This document shows positions 45,240-52,353 of a stretch of 64,000 nt of DNA, in pieces. Each line of letters opens with the position of its first letter. The first letter of the stretch is position 1. This stretch comes from Nakamurella alba (GTDB taxonomy: Bacteria; Actinomycetota; Actinomycetes; Mycobacteriales; Nakamurellaceae): assembly GCF_009707545.1 (NCBI RefSeq), contig NZ_WLYK01000011.1, positions 248,001 to 312,000 on the forward strand, in the 5' to 3' direction. The notes under the pieces were generated by a model that saw nothing but the letters and a program-made list of their open reading frames with translations, was not told the origin of the DNA and ran no database searches. Position numbers and translations under genes: made by a program.

Positions 45240-45593
45240 ATGACCACGTCCATCCCCACCACCAGCCCGATGACCGAGGTCCAGGTGCGTGCCGCCACCG
45301 ACCCGGCCTTCCGGGCCGCGCTGCTGAGCGACCCGCACGCCACCCTGCGCGAGGCGGGCATCGAGGTGCCCGACTCGGTCGCGGTGCGCATCGAGGAGTC
45401 GACGGCCGAGGAGTTCGTCCTCACCCTGCCGCCGGCGATCGACGTGTCCGCCGATGTCGAGCTCGACGAGGACCAGCTCGCCGGGACCTCCGGCGGTCTC
45501 AGCCCGTTCCTCGCGGGCTTCGCCGTGGTCGGCTACCTCGGCTACAAGTTCGGCGGTCCGAACAGCGCGTTCCCCACCGCCACCAAGTACTGA
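45240..45593 (+). CDS. NHLP-type RiPP precursor 10
   Basis: The 117-residue peptide has an 86-residue leader (MTEVQVRAATDPAFRAALLS, TLREAGIEVPDSVAVRIEES) ending ELDEDQLAGTSGG. The 31-residue core starts LSPFLAGFAVVGYLGYKFGG and ends with Ser/Thr/Pro, with no Cys. The first four core residues equal those of precursor 1. ATG 45240 has only a weak AGAAGAACGG site. Confidence 0.84.
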   Translation: MTTSIPTTSPMTEVQVRAATDPAFRAALLSDPHATLREAGIEVPDSVAVRIEESTAEEFVLTLPPAIDVSADVELDEDQLAGTSGGLSPFLAGFAVVGYLGYKFGGPNSAFPTATKY

Positions 45594-45681
45594 CATCTCC
45601 TCTCCGGTGTGGCGGCCCCCGCCCGTACGATGACCACCCGCAGACCGGATCCCTGATCCACGGCCGAGCAAGGACAAGAAG

Positions 45682-46041
45682 ATGACCGAGTCCGTCGCGC
45701 CGCAGGTGTCCGTTGTCGAACAGGTCCAGCTCCGTGCTGCTGTGGAGCCGGAGTTCCGGTCGGCCCTGCTGGCCGATCCGCGGACCACCCTGCGCGAGTC
45801 CGGCATCGCTGTGCCGGAACAGATCTCGATCCGGATCGAGGAATCCGGTGCTGACGAATTCGTACTGACGCTGCCGCCGGCGATCGCTCCGGGGGGCGAG
45901 CTCGAGGAGGACGTCCTCGCGGGCGCCTCCGGCGGCCTCACCCCCGGAATCGTCTTCGGAGTCGGATTCGTCGGGCTGTGGGCAGCGATCAACCTGACCG
46001 ACGACCCGAAGAACCGGGCCCAACGGATCCCCGTGCGATGA
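45682..46041 (+). CDS. NHLP-type RiPP precursor 11
   Basis: The 119-residue peptide has an 85-residue leader (VVEQVQLRAAVEPEFRSALL, DPRTTLRESGIAVPEQISIR) ending ELEEDVLAGASGG. The 34-residue core opens LTPGIVFGVGFVGLWAAINL and ends with a basic RAQRIPVR tail, with no Cys and two Thr. AAGGACAAGAAG precedes ATG 45682. The leader is nearly the same as that of precursor 12. Confidence 0.85.
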   Translation: MTESVAPQVSVVEQVQLRAAVEPEFRSALLADPRTTLRESGIAVPEQISIRIEESGADEFVLTLPPAIAPGGELEEDVLAGASGGLTPGIVFGVGFVGLWAAINLTDDPKNRAQRIPVR

Positions 46042-46126
46042 GCAGTTTTCCGGCCTTGTCCACCGGCCGAGGTCATCCCGCAGCAGTAGCCGTCCCTACC
46101 GACGAACCACAGCAACCGGAGCGATC

Positions 46127-46474
46127 ATGAGCGACATCACCACCGCGGCAACGTCCCCATTGGAGCAGATCCAGCTGCGTGCGGCCGTCGAGCCGGAGTT
46201 CCGGTCCGCGCTGATGTCCGACCCGCGAACCACGTTGCGAAAGTCCGGCATCGAGGTGCCGGAGCAGATCTCGATCCGGATCGAGGAATCGGCCGCGGAC
46301 GAGTTCGTTCTCGCCCTGCCGCCGGCGATCGACCCTGAAGCCGAGCTCGACGAGGACGCGCTGGCCGGCGCCTCCGGCGGATTCACCCCGGCCTTCCTGT
46401 ACGTCGGCGTCGTCGTCGCCGGCACCCTCGGCGCCGTGTGGTCGTTGCCGGACGGACGCAAGAAGTCGGTCTGA
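46127..46474 (+). CDS. NHLP-type RiPP precursor 12
   Basis: The 115-residue peptide has an 85-residue leader (PLEQIQLRAAVEPEFRSALM) ending ELDEDALAGASGG. The 30-residue core FTPAFLYVGVVVAGTLGAVW then SLPDGRKKSV is a hydrophobic helix followed by a basic tail, with no Cys. It is the last precursor of the run, and its stop lies 20 nt from the stop of the convergent LanM-like gene with no terminator visible between. Confidence 0.85.
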   Translation: MSDITTAATSPLEQIQLRAAVEPEFRSALMSDPRTTLRKSGIEVPEQISIRIEESAADEFVLALPPAIDPEAELDEDALAGASGGFTPAFLYVGVVVAGTLGAVWSLPDGRKKSV

Positions 46475-46494
46475 CCCCGGGAACGACGAGAGGG

Positions 46495-49101
46495 TCAGCG
46501 GAACACCAGCGGGGTCCGGACGGCCGGATCCAGCGCCGCCAGCAGTGCCAGCCCGACCCCGGCGGCGCCGTCGCCCAGCTCCGGACACCACTGCGGCTCG
46601 ACACCGGGACCGAGCAGCCGCAGGTGACCCGGCGGCTGCAGCAGGTCCCCGGGATCCTCACCCCCCAGCACCACCACCCGGCCGGCCACACCCCTGCGCA
46701 GGCCGTGCACCATCAGCTGCCGTCCCGCCGGCCCCGGATCCGGTAGCTCCGCAAGTGCCGACCCTGCCTGCGACGGCTCTGCTTGCAACGACCCTGCCTG
46801 CAGCACCGACAGTTCCGGGCACCGGCGTACGGCTGCCATCAACCCGGTGGATCCGGTTTCCCATCCGTCACCGCCGGAGTGCAGCGGGCCGGTCAGGTCG
46901 AGGCGGTCGAGTACCCGTGGATCCCCGCCGGCCGCCGCTGCCACACCGATGGCGCCGTAGGCCGCCCCGGGCACCAGGGTGAGGTCGGCCCACGACATGG
47001 GTGGCGGAACCATCATCCGTTCCACGACCGCTGGAACGAGATCGACCGCATCGTGGCGGATGTCGGTCAGCGCCCGGACACCGACGAGCAGACCCGCGAG
47101 GCCGCCGTCCAGATCGAGTCGCACCGGCCGCCGTCCCAGCCGGTCGAGGGTGCGGGTCACCAGTTGCAGCGCCGACTCCGCGAGATCGGTGTCGTCGAGC
47201 AGCACCGACAGCCGGGACAGGGCCCAGACCAGGCCACCGGACCCGGCGGACAGGCCGGGATCGGTGGGGGAGCCGGGTTGTCCGGCGCGGTACGCATCGA
47301 TCCGCGTCGCCGTACGGATGGCGGAACGAGCCAGATCGGCAGCGTCCGCATCTCCGTACACCCGCGCCGCCTCGGCCAGGAACACCGCGATCCCGGCAGC
47401 GCCGGTCAGCAGTCCGGGGCCGATCGCGCCGGTGGAGGTGGTGCCGGACAACGGGTCCCGCCGGACGCCCAGCCACCCGGCGGCATCGCCGCGGCGGTAC
47501 GCGGCCGTGGCGACGAGAGCGACAAGGTCGGCGACCCGGCCGAGGATCGTCTCGCGGTCGGGCACGACGGTCGGCTGCGGTTGCCCGTCGGAAACGGTCC
47601 CGGTCCTTGTCGCCGTCCTGGCATCGGTGCCGGAACGGTCCGGTGCGGCGGGATCGGGGGCGCGTACCGCGGACGACGGGTCCGGGAACGCGCCTGCGGC
47701 CTTTGCCGCCGACGGGCGGCCCGGGTCTTCCGCCCGGTCCGTCACCGCGGGGTAGGGCACCGCGAGTGCCGCCGCCGCCATCGACGGACCACGCGGATCC
47801 GCGACCGGGATCTCCTCCGGAATGCCGGTGAACAGCGGGATGTCGAGATCCCACAGCGCGGACAGCTCCGTGTCGAGCTGCCGGGGTTCCACCGGGTCGG
47901 GGAGCCGCCCGAGCAGCACCGTCCGCCGGTGGTCCGCCGACCGCAGCGACGCCGGGGAGGTGGAGGCGGTCAGCGCCGCGGCGTAGGTACTGGTGTGCCG
48001 CAGGATCTGTCGACCCGGCGTTCTCCTGGCTGCCTGTACCGCGGACGTGACCTCCGGGTGACCGCCCAGCAGCACCTCGGTCGCCGCGCGGTAGCCGTCC
48101 AGGAGAGCGTCCGTGTCGAGGGTGCCGGCGACGCCGAGGCCGCCGAGATGGGCCACCCCTGCGGTGATCCGCGAGCGTCCGAGCGGCACTGCGGTCGGCA
48201 GCAGCGCGGTCGCCCAGACCGACGTCTCGAAGGCCGACTCCGCCGGATCCGGGTGCCGCGCGGTGACGGCGGTCCGGCCCGGCAGCAGCACCTCTGCATC
48301 GATCACCACCGGTCCGTCGTCGACCCGGAACACGTTCTCCACGTGCAGGTCCCCGGCTCCGAGATGGCGGGCGACAGCCAGCAGGATCCCGCCGCGCCGC
48401 GCGAAGGCGGGGGAGCCGGGAGGTCGGGGCCCGTCCGCGCGGACGAACCCGACGAAGCCGTGGTCGCCGAGATCCACGACCGTCGGCCACCCGGTGGCGG
48501 GCTCACCGCAGGCAATCGCGACGACCCCGTACAGTCCGCCGAGCAGCAGCTCGGGCAGCACCGAACGGGGTTTGGCCACGACCTGCCGCCCGTCGTCGAA
48601 GGTCAGCACCGTGACCGTGCGACCGCCGTGGTGCGGGTCGCCGGTGCCGGCCAGCCCGGTGAGCGTCGCCGCGGCCGGAACCAGCCCGGCGGCCACCAGG
48701 CGTCGACGCGCTGACCGCAGCCGCCCCAGCAGTTCCACCGCGGCGTCCGCCCAGTGCCGGACCAGCACGCCGCCGATCCGCTCGCCCTCGGGATAGGCGA
48801 CCGGCATCCGGGCCGTGAGCTGTGCCACGAAGGACGGCAGGAGCGCGGCGATCTCGCCCTCGGTCGCCCCGAACGGGTGGCGTACCCGGACCGCTGCCAG
48901 ATACTCCGCGTGCACGGTCGGCGTCCACAGGTCGACCAACCGACCCGTGAGTGTGGCAGCGAGGTCCGCGAGCACGGAGTCCGCGAGCCCGGGATCGACA
49001 TCCCGTAGCCGGAGCGACAAGTCGGCCACAGCGGCGTCAACCCGCGGTTGCACCAGCAGGTGGGCCGGAGTTGCCCCGGAAGCTTGGAGACCGTCACTCA
49101 C
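46495..49101 (-). CDS. lanM: LanM-like RiPP synthetase with intact dehydratase and degenerate cyclase
   Basis: 868 residues. The N-terminal lanthipeptide dehydratase domain (DUF4135, about 60-430) keeps its kinase-eliminase residues: Lys177 in VVAKPRS, Asp251/His253/Asn256 in AGDLHVENVF, Asp268/Glu270 in VVIDAEVLLP, Arg364/Arg368/Thr370 in RQILRHTSTY, and DIPLF near 420. A Pro/Ala/Asp-rich linker (about 450-510) leads to a LanC-like barrel (515-868) with GAAG, GSGG and GLAG turns. The zinc ligands are mostly lost: the usual WC-x-G reads WETG (Glu748), and the CHG motif reads MVHG (Val798, His799 kept). The usual HG of the catalytic His reads AYGAIG (Tyr715). So phosphorylation and elimination of Ser/Thr are likely, and zinc-dependent thioether cyclisation unlikely. 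GTG 49101 lies 7 nt after TAGCAT, so it is leaderless. Confidence 0.85.
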   Translation of the reverse strand: MSDGLQASGATPAHLLVQPRVDAAVADLSLRLRDVDPGLADSVLADLAATLTGRLVDLWTPTVHAEYLAAVRVRHPFGATEGEIAALLPSFVAQLTARMPVAYPEGERIGGVLVRHWADAAVELLGRLRSARRRLVAAGLVPAAATLTGLAGTGDPHHGGRTVTVLTFDDGRQVVAKPRSVLPELLLGGLYGVVAIACGEPATGWPTVVDLGDHGFVGFVRADGPRPPGSPAFARRGGILLAVARHLGAGDLHVENVFRVDDGPVVIDAEVLLPGRTAVTARHPDPAESAFETSVWATALLPTAVPLGRSRITAGVAHLGGLGVAGTLDTDALLDGYRAATEVLLGGHPEVTSAVQAARRTPGRQILRHTSTYAAALTASTSPASLRSADHRRTVLLGRLPDPVEPRQLDTELSALWDLDIPLFTGIPEEIPVADPRGPSMAAAALAVPYPAVTDRAEDPGRPSAAKAAGAFPDPSSAVRAPDPAAPDRSGTDARTATRTGTVSDGQPQPTVVPDRETILGRVADLVALVATAAYRRGDAAGWLGVRRDPLSGTTSTGAIGPGLLTGAAGIAVFLAEAARVYGDADAADLARSAIRTATRIDAYRAGQPGSPTDPGLSAGSGGLVWALSRLSVLLDDTDLAESALQLVTRTLDRLGRRPVRLDLDGGLAGLLVGVRALTDIRHDAVDLVPAVVERMMVPPPMSWADLTLVPGAAYGAIGVAAAAGGDPRVLDRLDLTGPLHSGGDGWETGSTGLMAAVRRCPELSVLQAGSLQAEPSQAGSALAELPDPGPAGRQLMVHGLRRGVAGRVVVLGGEDPGDLLQPPGHLRLLGPGVEPQWCPELGDGAAGVGLALLAALDPAVRTPLVFR

Positions 49102-49108
49102 AGTGCCT

Positions 49109-49137
49109 ATGCTATGAGCAGTGCGTAGCCGGGGTCA
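49109..49137 (-). promoter_or_regulatory. Leaderless promoter of the LanM-like gene
   Basis: On the minus strand TGACCC (49132-49137) and TAGCAT (49109-49114) are 17 nt apart, and the GTG start follows 7 nt after the -10 box. No Shine-Dalgarno is present. Confidence 0.45.
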
Positions 49138-49274
49138 CGGCAGGTCGGTGGGGACCGTCACTCGTCCGCCCGATCCGCCCGGTACATCACCACGCCGCGC
49201 TCCTCGTTCGTGCAGTCCGTGCAGTTAGTGCCACCGCTCCCCGTCCGTCGTCACCGACACCCCGAGGTTGCCCC

Positions 49275-50129
49275 ATGACCGCGCCCGCCCCGTCACCCGC
49301 GCCGGGACTGTTCCGTCCCGAGGCGATCGCCGAGCTCGACGCCGGGAGCCAGCTGGAGAAGCGGCTCCGGATCACCGGGCCGCGCAGCTGGATCGTCCTG
49401 GTGGCTGCACTGGTGCTGGTGCTGTCCGGCACCGGCTGGGCGGTCTTCGGCCGGACCCAGGTCACGGTCGACGGGGCCGGGGCGTTCCTGCCGCCGGAGG
49501 GTCTGTTGTCCATGACCTCGCCGTTCTCCGGCACCGTCACCTCCGTCCCGGTGCTGGACACCGGCGCCGCGCCGGGCGAGCCGGTGCAGCTGGACGCCGG
49601 CGACGTGCTCCTGACCATGTCGACCATCGAGGGCGAGGAGTGGTCGATCAGCGCGCCGACCGACTCGGTGCTGGTCAACCGCGCACCGCTCGCGGCAGGC
49701 ACCCAGCTGGTGGCGGGCACCCCGATCGCCCAGCTGTTGCCGCTGGACCAGGACTCCAGTGCGCTGCTGTTCGTCGACCCCTCGGCCGCCCCGGCCATCG
49801 CGCCGGGCATGACGGTCCACCTGTCGCCGGCGACGGCGCCGTCCAGCGCCTACGGCGAGATGCTCGGCACGGTGCGCTCGGTCGGGATCCTGCCGTCCAC
49901 GGAATCCGATCTGACCCTGCTGGCCGGTGGCAACGTGGCCCTCGCCGCCGAGATGGGTCGCCTCGGCACACTGCGCGTCGAGGTGGAGCTGCAGACCGCC
50001 GACACGCCTTCCGGTTTCGCCTGGACCTCGGCGCAGGGTCCGCCCTTCGGGATCGATCCGACCACCGTGCTGACCGGCTCGGTGCAGATCGGCAGCCGCA
50101 GCCCGATCAGCTACCTGCTGGGGGGCTGA
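49275..50129 (+). CDS. NHLM-type secretion protein (HlyD-like membrane fusion protein)
   Basis: The 284-residue protein has a short cytoplasmic N-terminus (GLFRPEAIAELDAGSQLEKRL), one membrane helix (about 40-60, WIVLVAALVLVLSGTGWAVF) and a lipoyl/barrel-sandwich domain. That domain shows GAGAFLPPEGLLSMTSPFSGTVTSVPVLDTGA and QLDAGDVLLTM, and a hairpin with VLVNRAPLAAGTQLVAGTPIAQL. It lacks the long coiled coil of Gram-negative HlyD proteins, as expected for a Gram-positive exporter adaptor and for the NHLM secretion-protein family. GAGG precedes ATG 49275 by 7 nt. First gene of the export operon; the C39 transporter follows after 4 nt. Confidence 0.82.
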   Translation: MTAPAPSPAPGLFRPEAIAELDAGSQLEKRLRITGPRSWIVLVAALVLVLSGTGWAVFGRTQVTVDGAGAFLPPEGLLSMTSPFSGTVTSVPVLDTGAAPGEPVQLDAGDVLLTMSTIEGEEWSISAPTDSVLVNRAPLAAGTQLVAGTPIAQLLPLDQDSSALLFVDPSAAPAIAPGMTVHLSPATAPSSAYGEMLGTVRSVGILPSTESDLTLLAGGNVALAAEMGRLGTLRVEVELQTADTPSGFAWTSAQGPPFGIDPTTVLTGSVQIGSRSPISYLLGG

Positions 50130-50133
50130 CCAC

Positions 50134-52353
50134 ATGACCACCACCGCTGCACCACCGCCCGCACCCGCCGCTGCCACACCGCAGCCGGAGGAGAAGAAGG
50201 CCGCCCGCATCCACTGCCCGACGGTGCTGCAGATGGAGGCCGTCGAGTGCGGTGCCGCTGCGCTGGGCATCGTGCTCGCCCACTTCGGCCGCTGGGTCCC
50301 GCTGGAGGAGCTGCGCGAGATGACCGGCGTCAGCCGGGACGGCAGCAACGCCCGGTCGGTGCTGCGCGCCGGCCGCGCCTACGGACTCACCGTCCGGGCC
50401 TTCCGCCGCACCCCGGCCAGCCTGCGCAAGCTCGAGCTGCCGATCATCGTGTTCTGGCAGATGAACCACTTCCTGGTCGTCGAGGGCTGGAAGCCAGGTA
50501 CCTGGTACCTCAACGACCCGGCCACCGGCCCGCGCGAGGTCGACGACGCCGAGTTCGACCGCAGCTTCTCCGGCATCGCGATGGAATGCAGCCCCGGCCC
50601 CGAGTTCGTCACCGGCGGCGAGCGGCCACGGCCGTGGGCCCACCTCTGGTCCCGGCTCCGACCGTACCGCAGCGCGCTGGCCTACGTGGTGCTGGCCGGG
50701 CTCGCCCTGCTGGTGCCGGGTCTCGCGGTTCCGGCGCTGTCCCGGGCCTTCGTCGACGGCTACCTCGTCGCGGGCCGGGAGACCGGTCTGCCGATCGTGC
50801 TCGGCGGCATGGCCGTCGCCGCGCTGTTGCAGCTGGTGCTCACCTGGAGCCAGCAGTCGGTCATCAACCGGCTGCGGATCGCCGTCACCACCGGCATCTT
50901 CGCCGGGCAGACGCAACGCATCCTGCGGCTCGCGCTGCGCTTCTTCTCCCAGCGCGCGGCCTCCGACGTCGCCGTCCGGGCCGGCCTCGGCGGCTCGCTG
51001 GCCTCCCTGCTCAGTGGTCCGCTGGTCGCCGCCGTGCTCGGATCCACCGTCGCCGTGGTGTATCTCGCGGTGATCGCGATCATCAGCTGGCCGCTGGCGC
51101 TGGTGATCCTCGGCGCCGCCGCGGTCATCGTGTTGCTGCTCCGGCAGACCGGGCGCAAGCAGCGGGATCTCGGCACCCGGGCCATGCGTGACCAGATCGA
51201 CGCCGCCGTCACCGAATCCGCCACCGTCAACCTGATCGAGACGATCAAGGCGCAGGGCAGCGAGGACCAGTCGCTGCGGTCCATCGCCGCCGCACGGTCC
51301 CGGTTGCTCGCCGTCCGCCAGTCGCAGGAGGTGTCGATGCTGCCCCTGCAGGTGCTGCCGTCGGCGCTGACCGGCCTGACCACGCTGGCCATCCTGGCCA
51401 TGGGCGCGCTGATGGTGATGGACGGCAGCATGTCGCTCGGTGCCATGCTCGCCGTCCAGCTGCTGATGGGATCCGTGCTGGCCCCGCTCGGGCTACTCGC
51501 GACCCTGGGCAGTCAGGTGCAGATGATCAGCGCCACCGTCGACCGGCTGCAGGACGTCGAGCGCGCGGTGGTCGACCCGGAGATCCGCGCCGCGCTGACC
51601 CGGGATCCCGCCGACGGCGACCTGCACACGGCCCCGCTGACCGGGCAGGTGGACGTGCGCGGGGTGGCCTTCGGCTACAGCCCGCTGGACGAACCACTGC
51701 TCCAGGACATCGATCTCACCTTCACCCCGGGCAGCCGGGTCGCGGTGGTCGGCGGCAGCGGCAGCGGGAAGTCCACGCTGGCCCGGCTCGTCGTCGGACT
51801 GCTGCGGCCGTCGGCCGGGGAGATCCTGCTGGACGGCCGCACCCGGGAACAGCTGGGGCGCACCGTGCTCGCCGACGGCCTGGCCTTCGTCGACCAGGAC
51901 GTCGCACTGTTCGCCGGCAGCATCCGCGACAACCTCACGCTGTGGGATCCGACCGTGCCCGACGAGGCCGTGGTCGCCGCGGTCCGTGACGCCGGCCTGG
52001 AATCGGTCGTCACCGCCCGGCCCGGTGGGTACGACTCGCTGATCGGCGAGGGCGGCCGGGGGCTGTCCGGCGGCCAGCGGCAACGACTGGAGATCGCCCG
52101 GGCCCTGGTCCGGAACCCGCGGGTGCTGGTGCTGGACGAGGCGACCAGCGCCCTGGACGCCGTCACCGAACGGCACATCGACCTGGCCCTGCGCCGGCGG
52201 GGCTGCACCTGCCTGATCGTCGCGCACCGGCTGTCCACCGTCCGGGACGCGGACGAGATCGTCGTGCTGGAACGGGGCCGGATCGTCGAGAGAGGTCGGC
52301 ACGACGACCTTCTCGCTCTCGGTGGTCACTACGCGAGGCTGGTGTCGGCATGA
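50134..52353 (+). CDS. NHLM-type ABC exporter with C39 leader peptidase
   Basis: The 739-residue peptidase-containing exporter cuts leaders after double glycine and exports the core. The C39 domain (25-150) has Gln33 and Cys39 (QMEAVECG), His112 (MNHFLVV) and Asp128 (YLNDPA). Six membrane helices follow (about 180-450). The ABC domain shows Walker A VVGGSGSGKST, signature LSGGQRQRLE, Walker B VLVLDEATSALD and the H-loop IVAHRLS. All catalytic residues are intact. It is the expected processing enzyme for the twelve GG-type leaders upstream. The stop overlaps the next start (ATGA). Confidence 0.92.
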   Translation: MTTTAAPPPAPAAATPQPEEKKAARIHCPTVLQMEAVECGAAALGIVLAHFGRWVPLEELREMTGVSRDGSNARSVLRAGRAYGLTVRAFRRTPASLRKLELPIIVFWQMNHFLVVEGWKPGTWYLNDPATGPREVDDAEFDRSFSGIAMECSPGPEFVTGGERPRPWAHLWSRLRPYRSALAYVVLAGLALLVPGLAVPALSRAFVDGYLVAGRETGLPIVLGGMAVAALLQLVLTWSQQSVINRLRIAVTTGIFAGQTQRILRLALRFFSQRAASDVAVRAGLGGSLASLLSGPLVAAVLGSTVAVVYLAVIAIISWPLALVILGAAAVIVLLLRQTGRKQRDLGTRAMRDQIDAAVTESATVNLIETIKAQGSEDQSLRSIAAARSRLLAVRQSQEVSMLPLQVLPSALTGLTTLAILAMGALMVMDGSMSLGAMLAVQLLMGSVLAPLGLLATLGSQVQMISATVDRLQDVERAVVDPEIRAALTRDPADGDLHTAPLTGQVDVRGVAFGYSPLDEPLLQDIDLTFTPGSRVAVVGGSGSGKSTLARLVVGLLRPSAGEILLDGRTREQLGRTVLADGLAFVDQDVALFAGSIRDNLTLWDPTVPDEAVVAAVRDAGLESVVTARPGGYDSLIGEGGRGLSGGQRQRLEIARALVRNPRVLVLDEATSALDAVTERHIDLALRRRGCTCLIVAHRLSTVRDADEIVVLERGRIVERGRHDDLLALGGHYARLVSA

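Noticed and set aside
42230-46474. Reading the precursors as nitrile hydratase subunits
   Set aside because: They are 115-136 residues, lack the metal-binding Cys cluster, and end in GG sites with variable tails; only the leader resembles the alpha subunit.
46495-49101. Calling the LanM-like protein a standard lanthionine-forming synthetase
   Set aside because: The zinc and acid-base residues of the cyclase domain are replaced, and the nearby cores lack Cys, so ring formation is not supported.
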